From contig JAUVJW010000023.1 in the NCBI GenBank assembly GCA_030596465.1, positions 1-12,273 on the forward strand: a stretch of DNA of 12,273 nucleotides, read 5' to 3'. Positions 6,962-12,273 of the stretch are shown one piece after another (position 1 is the stretch's first letter; each line of letters begins with the position of its first letter). The DNA is from Candidatus Fermentibacteraceae bacterium (GTDB lineage: Bacteria; Fermentibacterota; Fermentibacteria; Fermentibacterales; JCC-6). Under the pieces are notes generated by a model, which saw only the letters and a list, made by a program, of their open reading frames with translations, was not told the DNA's origin and did no database searches. Made by a program: the position numbers and the translations under genes.

Positions 6962-7642
6962 TTGTTGAAGAAAGAAAAGCTGAATAAGGTTTTCAATTTT
7001 GTGTTGACTAACAGGTATGTCAGTGTATTTCTTCTTTTTCTTGTACCGGTTGCGGTATCATTGTTTGCTTACAAAACTCTTTCTGGATCAACACAATCCG
7101 ACTTATCAGATTTGTCGGTTGCATCTGTGGTTATTTCCTTTTTGCTTATCTGCCTGGCATATATGAACAGGTATCATGGGGTAGCCCATGACAATTTTTT
7201 GCTCCAGCCTGCAATATTGAAAAAATCGATTAATGGTCTTCTAAAGCTAATAGGAAAAGAATCTCTCGATGTCTTTCCTTCAACAAAAACCATTCTTGCA
7301 GTGATTTTCGGATACATTCTTTCAGGCATGTTGCATGGTCTTGCCCTGTTTCTGCTTTTGAGAGTATTTTCTCCCATGGGGTTTGATTTGTACCCGATTG
7401 TTACCGGAGCATATTATATGGCTGGGCTTGTAGGGGTGTTCGCTTTCTTTGCACCCGGGGGACTTGGAGTCAGAGAAGGAATTCTTTTCCTGCTTTTATC
7501 CTTCGTTGCAGATTCGCAATCAGTTGTAATATCTGCAGCAATCATGAGATTGCTAACCCTGCTCAGCGGGTTAATGTTAGCTGGAGGTTCTGGTTTTACC
7601 TATTTAATGTCTGGACGAAAAGGAATTAGTAATGAAACATGA
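6962..7642 (+). CDS. N-terminally truncated flippase-like protein (UPF0104), possible pseudogene
   Basis: The 226-residue frame carries the C-terminal three quarters of the YbhN/AglD flippase-like family. APGGLGVRE (164-172) and a following helix pair match the signature in the complete paralogue at 3906-4799. The QP at 82-83 aligns with HP at 160-161 there, so about 77 N-terminal residues, including the KYIPGK motif, are missing. An in-frame stop (6917-6919) closes the frame upstream. The only available start before the first membrane segment is TTG at 6962, with no ribosome site; the first ATG is at 7164. I therefore think the gene is decayed at its 5' end, though a functional short form is not excluded. 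Its 3' end overlaps the histidine kinase gene by 11 bp. It is not a recent copy of the other flippase gene. Confidence 0.6.
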   Translation: MLKKEKLNKVFNFVLTNRYVSVFLLFLVPVAVSLFAYKTLSGSTQSDLSDLSVASVVISFLLICLAYMNRYHGVAHDNFLLQPAILKKSINGLLKLIGKESLDVFPSTKTILAVIFGYILSGMLHGLALFLLLRVFSPMGFDLYPIVTGAYYMAGLVGVFAFFAPGGLGVREGILFLLLSFVADSQSVVISAAIMRLLTLLSGLMLAGGSGFTYLMSGRKGISNET

Positions 7643-8474
7643 GCCGTGGGAACTGGTGATGCGGGCGCAGGTAATACTGCACCAGGCGACAAAGAAGTGT
7701 GTTTGCAATACCGGGATGATGACGGATCTTGCGAACATTACAGATGATCTGGAGGAAGCTCTGAGTGGGGATGAGCCAACATCGGGGGAGGTGCTGAGGA
7801 TACTGGGGCATGAGCTGAAGTCGCCCGTTGCGGCTATAGTGAGCCTTCTGCATGCCGTAGAGATCGGGTATGTGAAGAATCCGGAGAATTCTCTTCGGAT
7901 GATCGGCAGAGCCCGGAAGAGAGCGGAGGAGCTGGTTCCTCTGGTAACCGATATCATGGTACTTGGGAATCTTACAGGAGCAGATGCCTCACAGCTTGAT
8001 GATGAGGTCAGCATGCTGGAGGTGTGCAGAAGTGTACACGATCTTATGGAACTGATGTTTATGGAAAAGGGCATCTGTTTTAAGTTCACTCATCCAGAGG
8101 ACGAACCGGTTCTTTCAGTGCGGGGGAGAGAGAGTTTTCTGCGCAGAGTTATTCAGAATCTCTGCGTGAACGCGTTTAAATACAACCGAACCGGGGGATG
8201 TATTTTTCTTAGAGTGTTCAGTGAGGATTCTTCAGTAGTAGTGGAGGTTGAAGATACCGGTATGGGAATACCCCCTGAAGATCTGCCCCACTTATTCGCG
8301 TTTCTTTTCAGGGGTAAGCAGGCCAAGCGGAACCCGGATGGGGGGCTTGGGCTGGGGCTTTCTATGGTTAAACAAATAGTTGAGGTACACGGAGGAACAA
8401 TTGCTGCGGAAAGCGAAGAGGGAAAAGGAACGACCATGACTGTTCACCTTCCCATTTATGATGGTCGTGAGTGA
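7632..8474 (+). CDS. Cytoplasmic sensor histidine kinase, transmitter only
   Basis: This 280-residue kinase autophosphorylates on a histidine and would pass the phosphate to a response regulator; none is present in the window. HELKSP (60-65) is the H-box with H60 as phosphoacceptor. NLCVNAFKYN (176-185) is the N-box, DTGMGIPPE (208-216) the G1 box, LFAFLFRG (221-228) the F-box, and GGLGLGLSMV (237-246) the G2 box. There is no membrane segment and no PAS, GAF or HAMP. The first ~45 residues are a helical linker with two cysteines (C23, C25) that looks like the tail of a longer sensor. AAAGGA at 7618-7623 supports the ATG at 7632, which overlaps the preceding gene by 11 bp. Base composition is visibly more GC-rich than the flippase-like gene. 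It converges on the first lipoprotein gene. Confidence 0.86.
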   Translation: MKHEPWELVMRAQVILHQATKKCVCNTGMMTDLANITDDLEEALSGDEPTSGEVLRILGHELKSPVAAIVSLLHAVEIGYVKNPENSLRMIGRARKRAEELVPLVTDIMVLGNLTGADASQLDDEVSMLEVCRSVHDLMELMFMEKGICFKFTHPEDEPVLSVRGRESFLRRVIQNLCVNAFKYNRTGGCIFLRVFSEDSSVVVEVEDTGMGIPPEDLPHLFAFLFRGKQAKRNPDGGLGLGLSMVKQIVEVHGGTIAAESEEGKGTTMTVHLPIYDGRE

Positions 8475-8485
8475 GCGAACAGTGC

Positions 8486-9121
8486 TTAGTCAGCATCAGT
8501 TAAGCTGACATCCCAGGTGTAACCGTTTTGTTCCACTGCTATTCTGTTTCTGGTGTACGAACCTCCGTTTTCGTCTCCGATGCTAATATCATAAAAGTCG
8601 GCCTGAATATAAGCAGTGTATGTATCTCCGGGATACAGGATTTCTCCATGGAGGTGGTTGTTGCCCCATTTGTCAATGTTTGAGGGGGATATCCAGACCC
8701 CGCTGATGTTCCACTTGTCCAGATTATTGGCAATGGTTATCGGACACTGGCCAGTGTGTTGAAGGTTTATTGAGGTAGAGTTTATTTCATCCATGCAGTC
8801 CATGGTGACTGTCCAGTTGAAGCCATTTGTTCCAACGCGAACATCATTCAGAGTATAGGTATCTCCATCCTCATCGGTTACCTGCAAGTCGTAAACTCCT
8901 GGTTGAACCATAACCTCTGCTGTTTTTCCAGGCGCAAGAATATCGGTGCCGGGAAGATGGTTGGAGCCCCACACATTGTCTGTACCCCTGCTTATGTATA
9001 CGCAATTGATGTCGTAGTTTTCCAGTCCGTTTGTTATTGCCAAAGGAACTTTTTCCAGACAGCCGGTTGAAAAGATAAGAATCGCTGTGAAGAATATGCA
9101 GAGAAGTGTTCTTCCACTCAA
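8486..9121 (-). CDS. Lipoprotein with two WG/DEDGD repeat domains
   Basis: This 211-residue secreted lipoprotein has a hydrophobic signal ending in FSTGC, so C21 would be lipidated, and no Asp at +2 that would retain it in the inner membrane. It has two ~85-residue domains. The first (ITNGLEN..., YISRGTDNVWG, LAPG, YDLQVTDEDGDTYTL) is closest to the single domain of the next gene at 9250-9579. The second is YISPS-type with WISPSNIDKWG and YDISIGDENGGSY. It ends exactly at a domain border, LTDAD. The start chosen is TTG at 9119-9121, eight bases after AAGGAGG; an in-frame ATG ten codons upstream overlaps that ribosome site and is unlikely. The function is unknown; it is the end member of the array and converges with the kinase gene. 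Confidence 0.8.
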   Translation of the reverse strand: MSGRTLLCIFFTAILIFSTGCLEKVPLAITNGLENYDINCVYISRGTDNVWGSNHLPGTDILAPGKTAEVMVQPGVYDLQVTDEDGDTYTLNDVRVGTNGFNWTVTMDCMDEINSTSINLQHTGQCPITIANNLDKWNISGVWISPSNIDKWGNNHLHGEILYPGDTYTAYIQADFYDISIGDENGGSYTRNRIAVEQNGYTWDVSLTDAD

Positions 9122-9249
9122 AAATGTAACCTCCTTTTCACGGTAATACACTGTCAGGCAATAGCTGTCGCGTACTGCCGGCTCTCCAGGATCCCAGCTG
9201 TATTACTGGTTCTGCAGTAGTACTGTTGAGAGGGATTTGATATTCCATA

Positions 9250-9579
9250 TCAGTCAACATCTGTGGGAATTACTTCCCAGAGCAGATCATCCTCCCTGAC
9301 TTCTCTGTCCCATATTGTGTAGGTGTTTCCGTCTTCGTCAACTACCTGCACATCGTATGTATCCGGAGTAATTGTTACTTCATGGGATTCGCCCGGCAGA
9401 AGCGGATTCCATTCAGGGAGAGAGTTGATTCCCCACTCATCCTCAGAACCGCGGCTGACGTAGATATGCTCTATATTCTTATTCTCCAGGCCATTGGTGA
9501 TGATAATTTTTTCAGGGTCAAAGCATCCGGTTGCAATGAAAAGCATGAGCAGTGCTGCTGCCAGGGAAAATTTTACCAT
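9250..9579 (-). CDS. Lipoprotein with one WG/DEDGD repeat domain
   Basis: This 109-residue lipoprotein has a signal peptide ending in FIATGC (C19 lipidated) followed by a single domain. The order is IITNGLEN, IYVSRGSEDEWG, LLPG, YDVQVVDEDGNTY, then a final strand LLWEVIPTDVD. The SRG variant of the usual SPS motif and the ITNGLEN opening are shared only with domain 1 of the downstream neighbour (8486-9121), so the two descend from one recent duplication. GGAGAAC lies upstream of the ATG. The 128-bp gap to the next gene contains a 9-bp hairpin (9200-9223) with no T-run. Function unknown. Confidence 0.82.
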   Translation of the reverse strand: MVKFSLAAALLMLFIATGCFDPEKIIITNGLENKNIEHIYVSRGSEDEWGINSLPEWNPLLPGESHEVTITPDTYDVQVVDEDGNTYTIWDREVREDDLLWEVIPTDVD

Positions 9580-9795
9580 TAGAGTTCTCCATTCAGAGTA
9601 AGCAGGTTTATCGACATGAAACAGCGTTCATTGAGATGGACATTTCTTTGTTTTCGAGGCTGTTGTGGAGTGAAGAATATGGACGAAGTAAACAGCGGCA
9701 GGTCTCGTTCTGTCTTACATCACTGTTTTTCGTTAATGTTTTTCTTAGAATGTTTAGTACTCCTCTGATAGTTGCCAAATTCGGGTTACACACTG

Positions 9796-10497
9796 CTAAT
9801 TGTAATGCGAAACCTCACAGTAGACATCTTTTTCATCAATTCGCGAGTCAATAAAAAAGAAGGATTCCCCGTATGTATTTTCCATCAGGAATGAATAGTT
9901 TCTGTGTGTACGGACTCGAAAAATGAATTCGCTGTTTGGCTGCAGAAACTGTCCATTCAAGTGTTCAACAACTACATCTCCAAAACCAATGTTGTGAGTG
10001 GATTGTATACTTGAGAGGACTCCGCATCCTGGAGCTGTGGTGATGTGAACGAGAGAAATACCCTTATGAGAATTTGAGGGATGAGAAAAATACCTGAACA
10101 GGTTATCGTTATCGGAATCCTGAACACGCCATTCGAAACCATCTTCTTCGATAAGAACATTCCATTTGAAAAACTGGTTGATTTCGCTGTCTACGCATTT
10201 AAAGTCATAGAATCTGCCAGGTTCAACTTGAAACGATACTGGTTCGTCATCTGAGACGGGTTGATGCTGATTCCCCCAATCATCATCGTCAGAGAGGCTG
10301 CAATTCACATACCGGATTTGTCCGGATACTCCACTGCCCGGAATGACAGATACAGTTGCATATTGCGGGGTTTCTTCAATTTCGTTCTGAACATCATTTG
10401 CTTCGGTGGTTGTGCGATCTGTTATCGGTTTGGCGTTACCGCCACATGCAACGGACAGCAGAGAGAAAAGCACCAGGTAAAGTGCCGCTTTCTTCAT
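9796..10497 (-). CDS. Lipoprotein with two diverged repeat domains, cysteine variant
   Basis: This 233-residue lipoprotein has a signal peptide ending in LSVAC (C18 lipidated) and then a ~45-residue polar linker rich in T, E and N. The first domain carries CSLSDDDDWG and FYDFKCVD, with cysteines at the same two places as in domain 2 of the upstream gene. The second (about 150-233) has lost WG and DEDGD and is recognisable only by layout (IGFGDVVV, LQPNSEFIFRV, NYSFLMENTYGESF). AGGAGG lies just before the ATG at 10495-10497; a longer frame from 10560 has no ribosome site and would ruin the signal peptide. A 216-bp spacer follows before the next gene. Function unknown. Confidence 0.8.
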   Translation of the reverse strand: MKKAALYLVLFSLLSVACGGNAKPITDRTTTEANDVQNEIEETPQYATVSVIPGSGVSGQIRYVNCSLSDDDDWGNQHQPVSDDEPVSFQVEPGRFYDFKCVDSEINQFFKWNVLIEEDGFEWRVQDSDNDNLFRYFSHPSNSHKGISLVHITTAPGCGVLSSIQSTHNIGFGDVVVEHLNGQFLQPNSEFIFRVRTHRNYSFLMENTYGESFFFIDSRIDEKDVYCEVSHYN

Positions 10498-10544
10498 AAA
10501 ACCTCCTGTCGTTGATTCGGTACCTTTACAAGCAGTTGAACAGT

Positions 10545-10561
10545 AACAATAGGAGAACATG
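10545..10561 (-). promoter_or_regulatory. Shared upstream box (copy at the 233-residue lipoprotein gene)
   Basis: On the + strand the bases read ACAATAGGAGAACATG (10546-10561), about 48-64 bp before the start codon. They match the region before the three-domain gene (11616-11631) at 15 of 16 positions, although the intervening leader sequences differ. The role is unknown: promoter, operator or 5' leader element. Confidence 0.4.
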
Positions 10562-10576
10562 TTGAAGAAAACAGTG

Positions 10577-10610
10577 CAGAAACAGGGGGCATTCCAGCCC
10601 CCTGTCTCTG
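10577..10610 (-). terminator. Strong hairpin downstream of the three-domain lipoprotein gene
   Basis: CAGAAACAGGGGGC (10577-10590) and GCCCCCTGTCTCTG (10597-10610) form a 14-bp stem with one G-U pair and a 6-nt loop. It lies 21 bp beyond the stop codon of the gene at 10632-11570. On the - strand it is followed by CACTGTTTTCTTC, so the T-tract is short and interrupted. It may act as an attenuating or stability hairpin between two lipoprotein genes. Confidence 0.65.
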
Positions 10611-10631
10611 TGAATTCAAAAACTCGAATTC

Positions 10632-11570
10632 TTAGTCCATGTCGGAAAGTTCAACTTCCCAGTAGAAGCCGTTTGCATCGATCTGAACACCCCAGAGTGT
10701 ATATGTGTCGTCATCTTCGTCAACGACCTTGATATCGTATGTGTTACCGGCCGGTACATAGAATGTGAATTCTTCCCCTGCTTCAAGAAGCTCGGAACCC
10801 AGACGGTCTTCACCCCATGGTCCGTCGCTGGGATCGCCGTAAACATACCAGATTGTCCAGTCACCAAGTCCGTTGTAAATGGTGATTGCGGCATCGCCTT
10901 CACTCTCGATCTCTACAAATGTATTGTCCATGTCATCAAGAACTACATCCCAGACGAAGCCGTCGTCGCCAACATATACATCCCAGAGAATGTATTCATC
11001 GTCATCTTCATCAATGCATCTGAAGTCGTAGTAATTGCCGGACATTACTTCAAATGATATGGACCGGCCCGGTTCGAGAAGCTCTGAGCCGAAGCAATCG
11101 TCGCCCCAGTCATCTTCATCGGAAAGGCAGCAGTAGCCGTACCAGAGAGTCCAGCTGCCAAGTGCGTTGTTTATGGTTACGGTTACTTCTTCGCCTTCAG
11201 TGTTCCAGTCGCCGTCCTCAAGGGTTACTGCCCATTCGAATCCGTCTCCATCAATTTCGACTTCCCAGAGAATATATTCATCGCCATCTTCATCGATGAC
11301 CATGATGTCGTAAATGCCCTCTTCGTCAAGAACTATTGTGGCTTTTTCGTCTGCTTCAAGAGCAGTATCGATGCGGTTCTCGCCCCATGGGCCGTCTGAA
11401 GGATCAACCATGATCTCTTCTATATTCCAGCCGTCAAGTTCGTTAATGATAACAACTTCGATTTCTTCAACCGGTTCAACTGTATCGGTTGCAGGTGCCT
11501 CGCCGTTACCACATGCAAAGAACAGCACAGGCAAAACCGCAAGTGCCATCAGCAGATAAAATTTCTTCAT
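10632..11570 (-). CDS. Acidic lipoprotein with three WG/DEDGD repeat domains
   Basis: This 312-residue lipoprotein is the largest of the array. The signal peptide ends in LFFAC (C20 lipidated), followed by a short T/E/P linker. Domains at about 38-121, 128-215 and 228-312 each contain W.I/L..., a (P)SDG or SDED..WG loop, L.PG or L.AG, YD[IF]...DEDxDEY, a GF.W strand and a closing D.D. Domain 2 is special, with CC, C and C inside the loops (YCCLS, DDCFG, FRCID). The protein is extremely rich in D and E, so acidic surface loops could bind Ca2+ or another cation; this is only inference. GGGAG before the ATG at 11568-11570 fixes the start; an ATG 20 codons upstream is not supported. Function unknown. 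Confidence 0.83.
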   Translation of the reverse strand: MKKFYLLMALAVLPVLFFACGNGEAPATDTVEPVEEIEVVIINELDGWNIEEIMVDPSDGPWGENRIDTALEADEKATIVLDEEGIYDIMVIDEDGDEYILWEVEIDGDGFEWAVTLEDGDWNTEGEEVTVTINNALGSWTLWYGYCCLSDEDDWGDDCFGSELLEPGRSISFEVMSGNYYDFRCIDEDDDEYILWDVYVGDDGFVWDVVLDDMDNTFVEIESEGDAAITIYNGLGDWTIWYVYGDPSDGPWGEDRLGSELLEAGEEFTFYVPAGNTYDIKVVDEDDDTYTLWGVQIDANGFYWEVELSDMD

Positions 11571-11607
11571 TATCTCTCCCTCTAGTTTATGAATGTAATT
11601 CTTACCG

Positions 11608-11631
11608 GACAAGCGACAATAAGAGAACATG
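11608..11631 (-). promoter_or_regulatory. Shared upstream box (copy at the 312-residue lipoprotein gene)
   Basis: On the + strand ACAAGCGACAATAAGAGAACATG occupies 11609-11631, ending about 60 bp upstream of the ATG. Its left part resembles ATAAGCAACACTAA before the single-domain gene (12074-12087). Its right part matches the box before the 233-residue gene. A TTGTCG on the - strand with TACATT 16 bases downstream could be a weak sigma-70-type promoter. Confidence 0.4.
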
Positions 11632-11653
11632 AACGCTGAGTAAAGACCGACGG

Positions 11654-11681
11654 GAACGGGAAAAATTAGTTACACCCGTTC
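11654..11681 (+). terminator. Hairpin plus T-rich tract on the + strand, antisense to the array
   Basis: GAACGGG (11654-11660) and CCCGTTC (11675-11681) pair around a 14-nt loop and are followed on the + strand by TTTTGTTTCTCTTTTT. The orientation is opposite to the flanking lipoprotein genes. It could stop antisense transcription or simply be a spacer hairpin after the gene at 11699-12028. The large loop makes it weak. Confidence 0.35.
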
Positions 11682-11698
11682 TTTTGTTTCTCTTTTTG

Positions 11699-12028
11699 TC
11701 AACTGACCCAGTCCGAAAGCTCAATGTCCCAGATGTATCCATCAGCACCGACCTCAACGAGATAAAGTGTGTATTCGTCTCCGTCTTCATCAACTGCTTT
11801 GAGGTCATACGTGCCGGGAGCAACCGTATTGGTGATTTCATCTCCGGGTTCAAGTGTCTCTGTGATAAGATTATCGCCCCAGTCATCGTCGGCAGATGGA
11901 CTGATATAGATTTCTTCGATATCCCAGGCACCGAGGTCGTTAATCATCTTTACAGGAACCTTGCCGCCGCAGCTTGAAACGAGAGTTGCGATAAGAGCAA
12001 CAGTAAGCAGTAGTATGATCTTTTTCAT
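11699..12028 (-). CDS. Lipoprotein with one WG/DEDGD repeat domain
   Basis: This 109-residue lipoprotein has the signal peptide MKKIILLLTVALIATLVSSC, lipidated at C20. The single domain is the cleanest example of the family: VKMINDLGAWDIEEIYISPS, DDDWGDNL, LEPGDE, GTYDLKAVDEDGDEYTL, VEVGADGYIWDIELSD. It is close to the consensus and to domain 1 of the three-domain protein. GGAGGG lies five bases before the ATG at 12026-12028. Single-domain architecture suggests that one domain is a stable, functional unit. The role is unknown. Confidence 0.85.
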   Translation of the reverse strand: MKKIILLLTVALIATLVSSCGGKVPVKMINDLGAWDIEEIYISPSADDDWGDNLITETLEPGDEITNTVAPGTYDLKAVDEDGDEYTLYLVEVGADGYIWDIELSDWVS

Positions 12029-12073
12029 TTTTCCCTCCAGTTGAAAGAACGCGGAATCAGTTGTTGAAACCGC

Positions 12074-12087
12074 ATAAGCAACACTAA
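12074..12087 (-). promoter_or_regulatory. Partial shared upstream box (copy at the 109-residue lipoprotein gene)
   Basis: ATAAGCAACACTAA (+ strand) matches 11 of 14 bases of ACAAGCGACAATAA at 11609-11622. It lies at a comparable distance, about 46-60 bp, from the start codon. The match is short and the role unproven. Confidence 0.28.
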
Positions 12088-12090
12088 CTG

Positions 12091-12128
12091 ATAAAATAAG
12101 CCGAAGGCGGCATTGGGTAAAGCCCGCC
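12091..12128 (-). terminator. Probable terminator of the partial gene at the right edge
   Basis: On the - strand GGCGGGC (12122-12128) pairs with GCCGCC (12106-12111), with one bulged G, around a 10-nt loop. A second short hairpin and a T-rich tract, TTATTTTAT (12091-12099), follow. It sits 4 bp after the stop codon of the partial lipoprotein-family gene. The stem is imperfect and the T-tract is displaced, so strength is uncertain. Confidence 0.5.
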
Positions 12129-12132
12129 GCAA

Positions 12133-12273
12133 TTATGGGATGAACCTGTCAAGATCGTTCATTGTAATGTTCCAGTCGCTGGCTTCTTCCGATATAGTTA
12201 CACCAAGTCTGGTGTATGTGTCATGGTCTTCATCCACTACTCTGATGTCGTAAGTGCCCGGATCCAGTAACAG
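12133..12273 (-). CDS. C-terminal part of a further repeat-domain protein (runs off the window)
   Basis: Reading leftwards from the window edge gives 46 in-frame codons and a TAA at 12133-12135. The peptide begins LLLDPGTYDIRVVDEDHDTY and ends WNITMNDLDRFIP. It aligns with the second half of the array domain: PG, G.YD..VVDED, Y, W.[IV].[LM].D.D. It extends four residues (RFIP) past the usual terminal D.D. The N-terminal part, including any signal peptide and the number of domains, lies outside. It shows that the array continues beyond the window. Confidence 0.8.
   Translation of the reverse strand: MLLDPGTYDIRVVDEDHDTYTRLGVTISEEASDWNITMNDLDRFIP

Noticed and set aside
8489..8509. Hairpin GTCAGC...GCTGAC as a terminator between convergent genes
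   Set aside because: It lies within the coding end of the lipoprotein gene and has no T-run on either side.
9122..9151. ATG start at 9151 for the 211-residue lipoprotein
   Set aside because: It overlaps the AAGGAGG site that serves the TTG at 9121 and would give an atypical charged leader.
9608..9793. A 61-residue - strand frame in the spacer between two lipoprotein genes
   Set aside because: No ribosome site, no signal peptide and no family resemblance; probably non-coding.
11054..11299. Arginine- and serine-rich + strand frame opposite the three-domain lipoprotein gene
   Set aside because: It is antisense shadow of the GAT/GAA-rich acidic repeat coding sequence.
11571..11630. Longer frames beginning MFSYC upstream of two lipoprotein genes (also 10498-10560)
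   Set aside because: They have no ribosome site and place extra residues before a standard MKK signal peptide. The similarity reflects the shared upstream DNA box.

Overview
The window comes from a diderm (Gram-negative type) bacterium: it has an RpoN-type pilin promoter, five lipoprotein signal peptides and surface-glycan genes. The type IV pilin style and the gene mixture suggest an uncultured lineage, perhaps of the FCB superphylum or a Fermentibacteria-like group. That placement is a guess from memory, not from a marker gene.

Left end (1-977, + strand): a good sigma-54 promoter drives a small type IV major pilin or pseudopilin gene, which ends in a strong intrinsic terminator. A sequence with a group II intron-like 5' end (GTGCG) starts directly after the terminator T-run, as group IIC introns do. 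It contains four perfect-register 46-bp direct repeats, and after it lies only the last ~30 codons of a second pilin. This looks like the scar of an intron insertion followed by a deletion next to a duplicated pilin gene.

Middle (978-6634, - strand): a surface-glycan or lipid-linked sugar cluster. It holds a SAM methyltransferase, a PAPS-type sulfotransferase overlapping a YbhN/AglD-type flippase-like membrane protein, a secreted beta-rich repeat protein, and a large GT-C type polytopic glycosyltransferase. Together these could decorate (methylate, sulfate), flip and transfer a glycan. On the + strand follow a second flippase-like gene that lacks about 77 N-terminal residues and, overlapping it, an orphan cytoplasmic histidine kinase (6962-8474).

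Right part (8486-12273, - strand): a tandem array of at least six paralogous genes for small secreted acidic proteins (the sixth runs off the edge). The five complete ones are lipoproteins. They are built from 1, 2 or 3 copies of one ~85-residue domain whose core is ...YisPS....WG...L....L.PG.....v..G.YD...vDEDGD.Y.L..V.v...GF.W.V.L.D.D. At least ten copies are visible. The secreted protein in the glycan operon appears to carry three further, very diverged copies. Several array genes share a short box 45-65 bp upstream of the start codon. This expanded, uncharacterised lipoprotein family is the most novel feature of the window.
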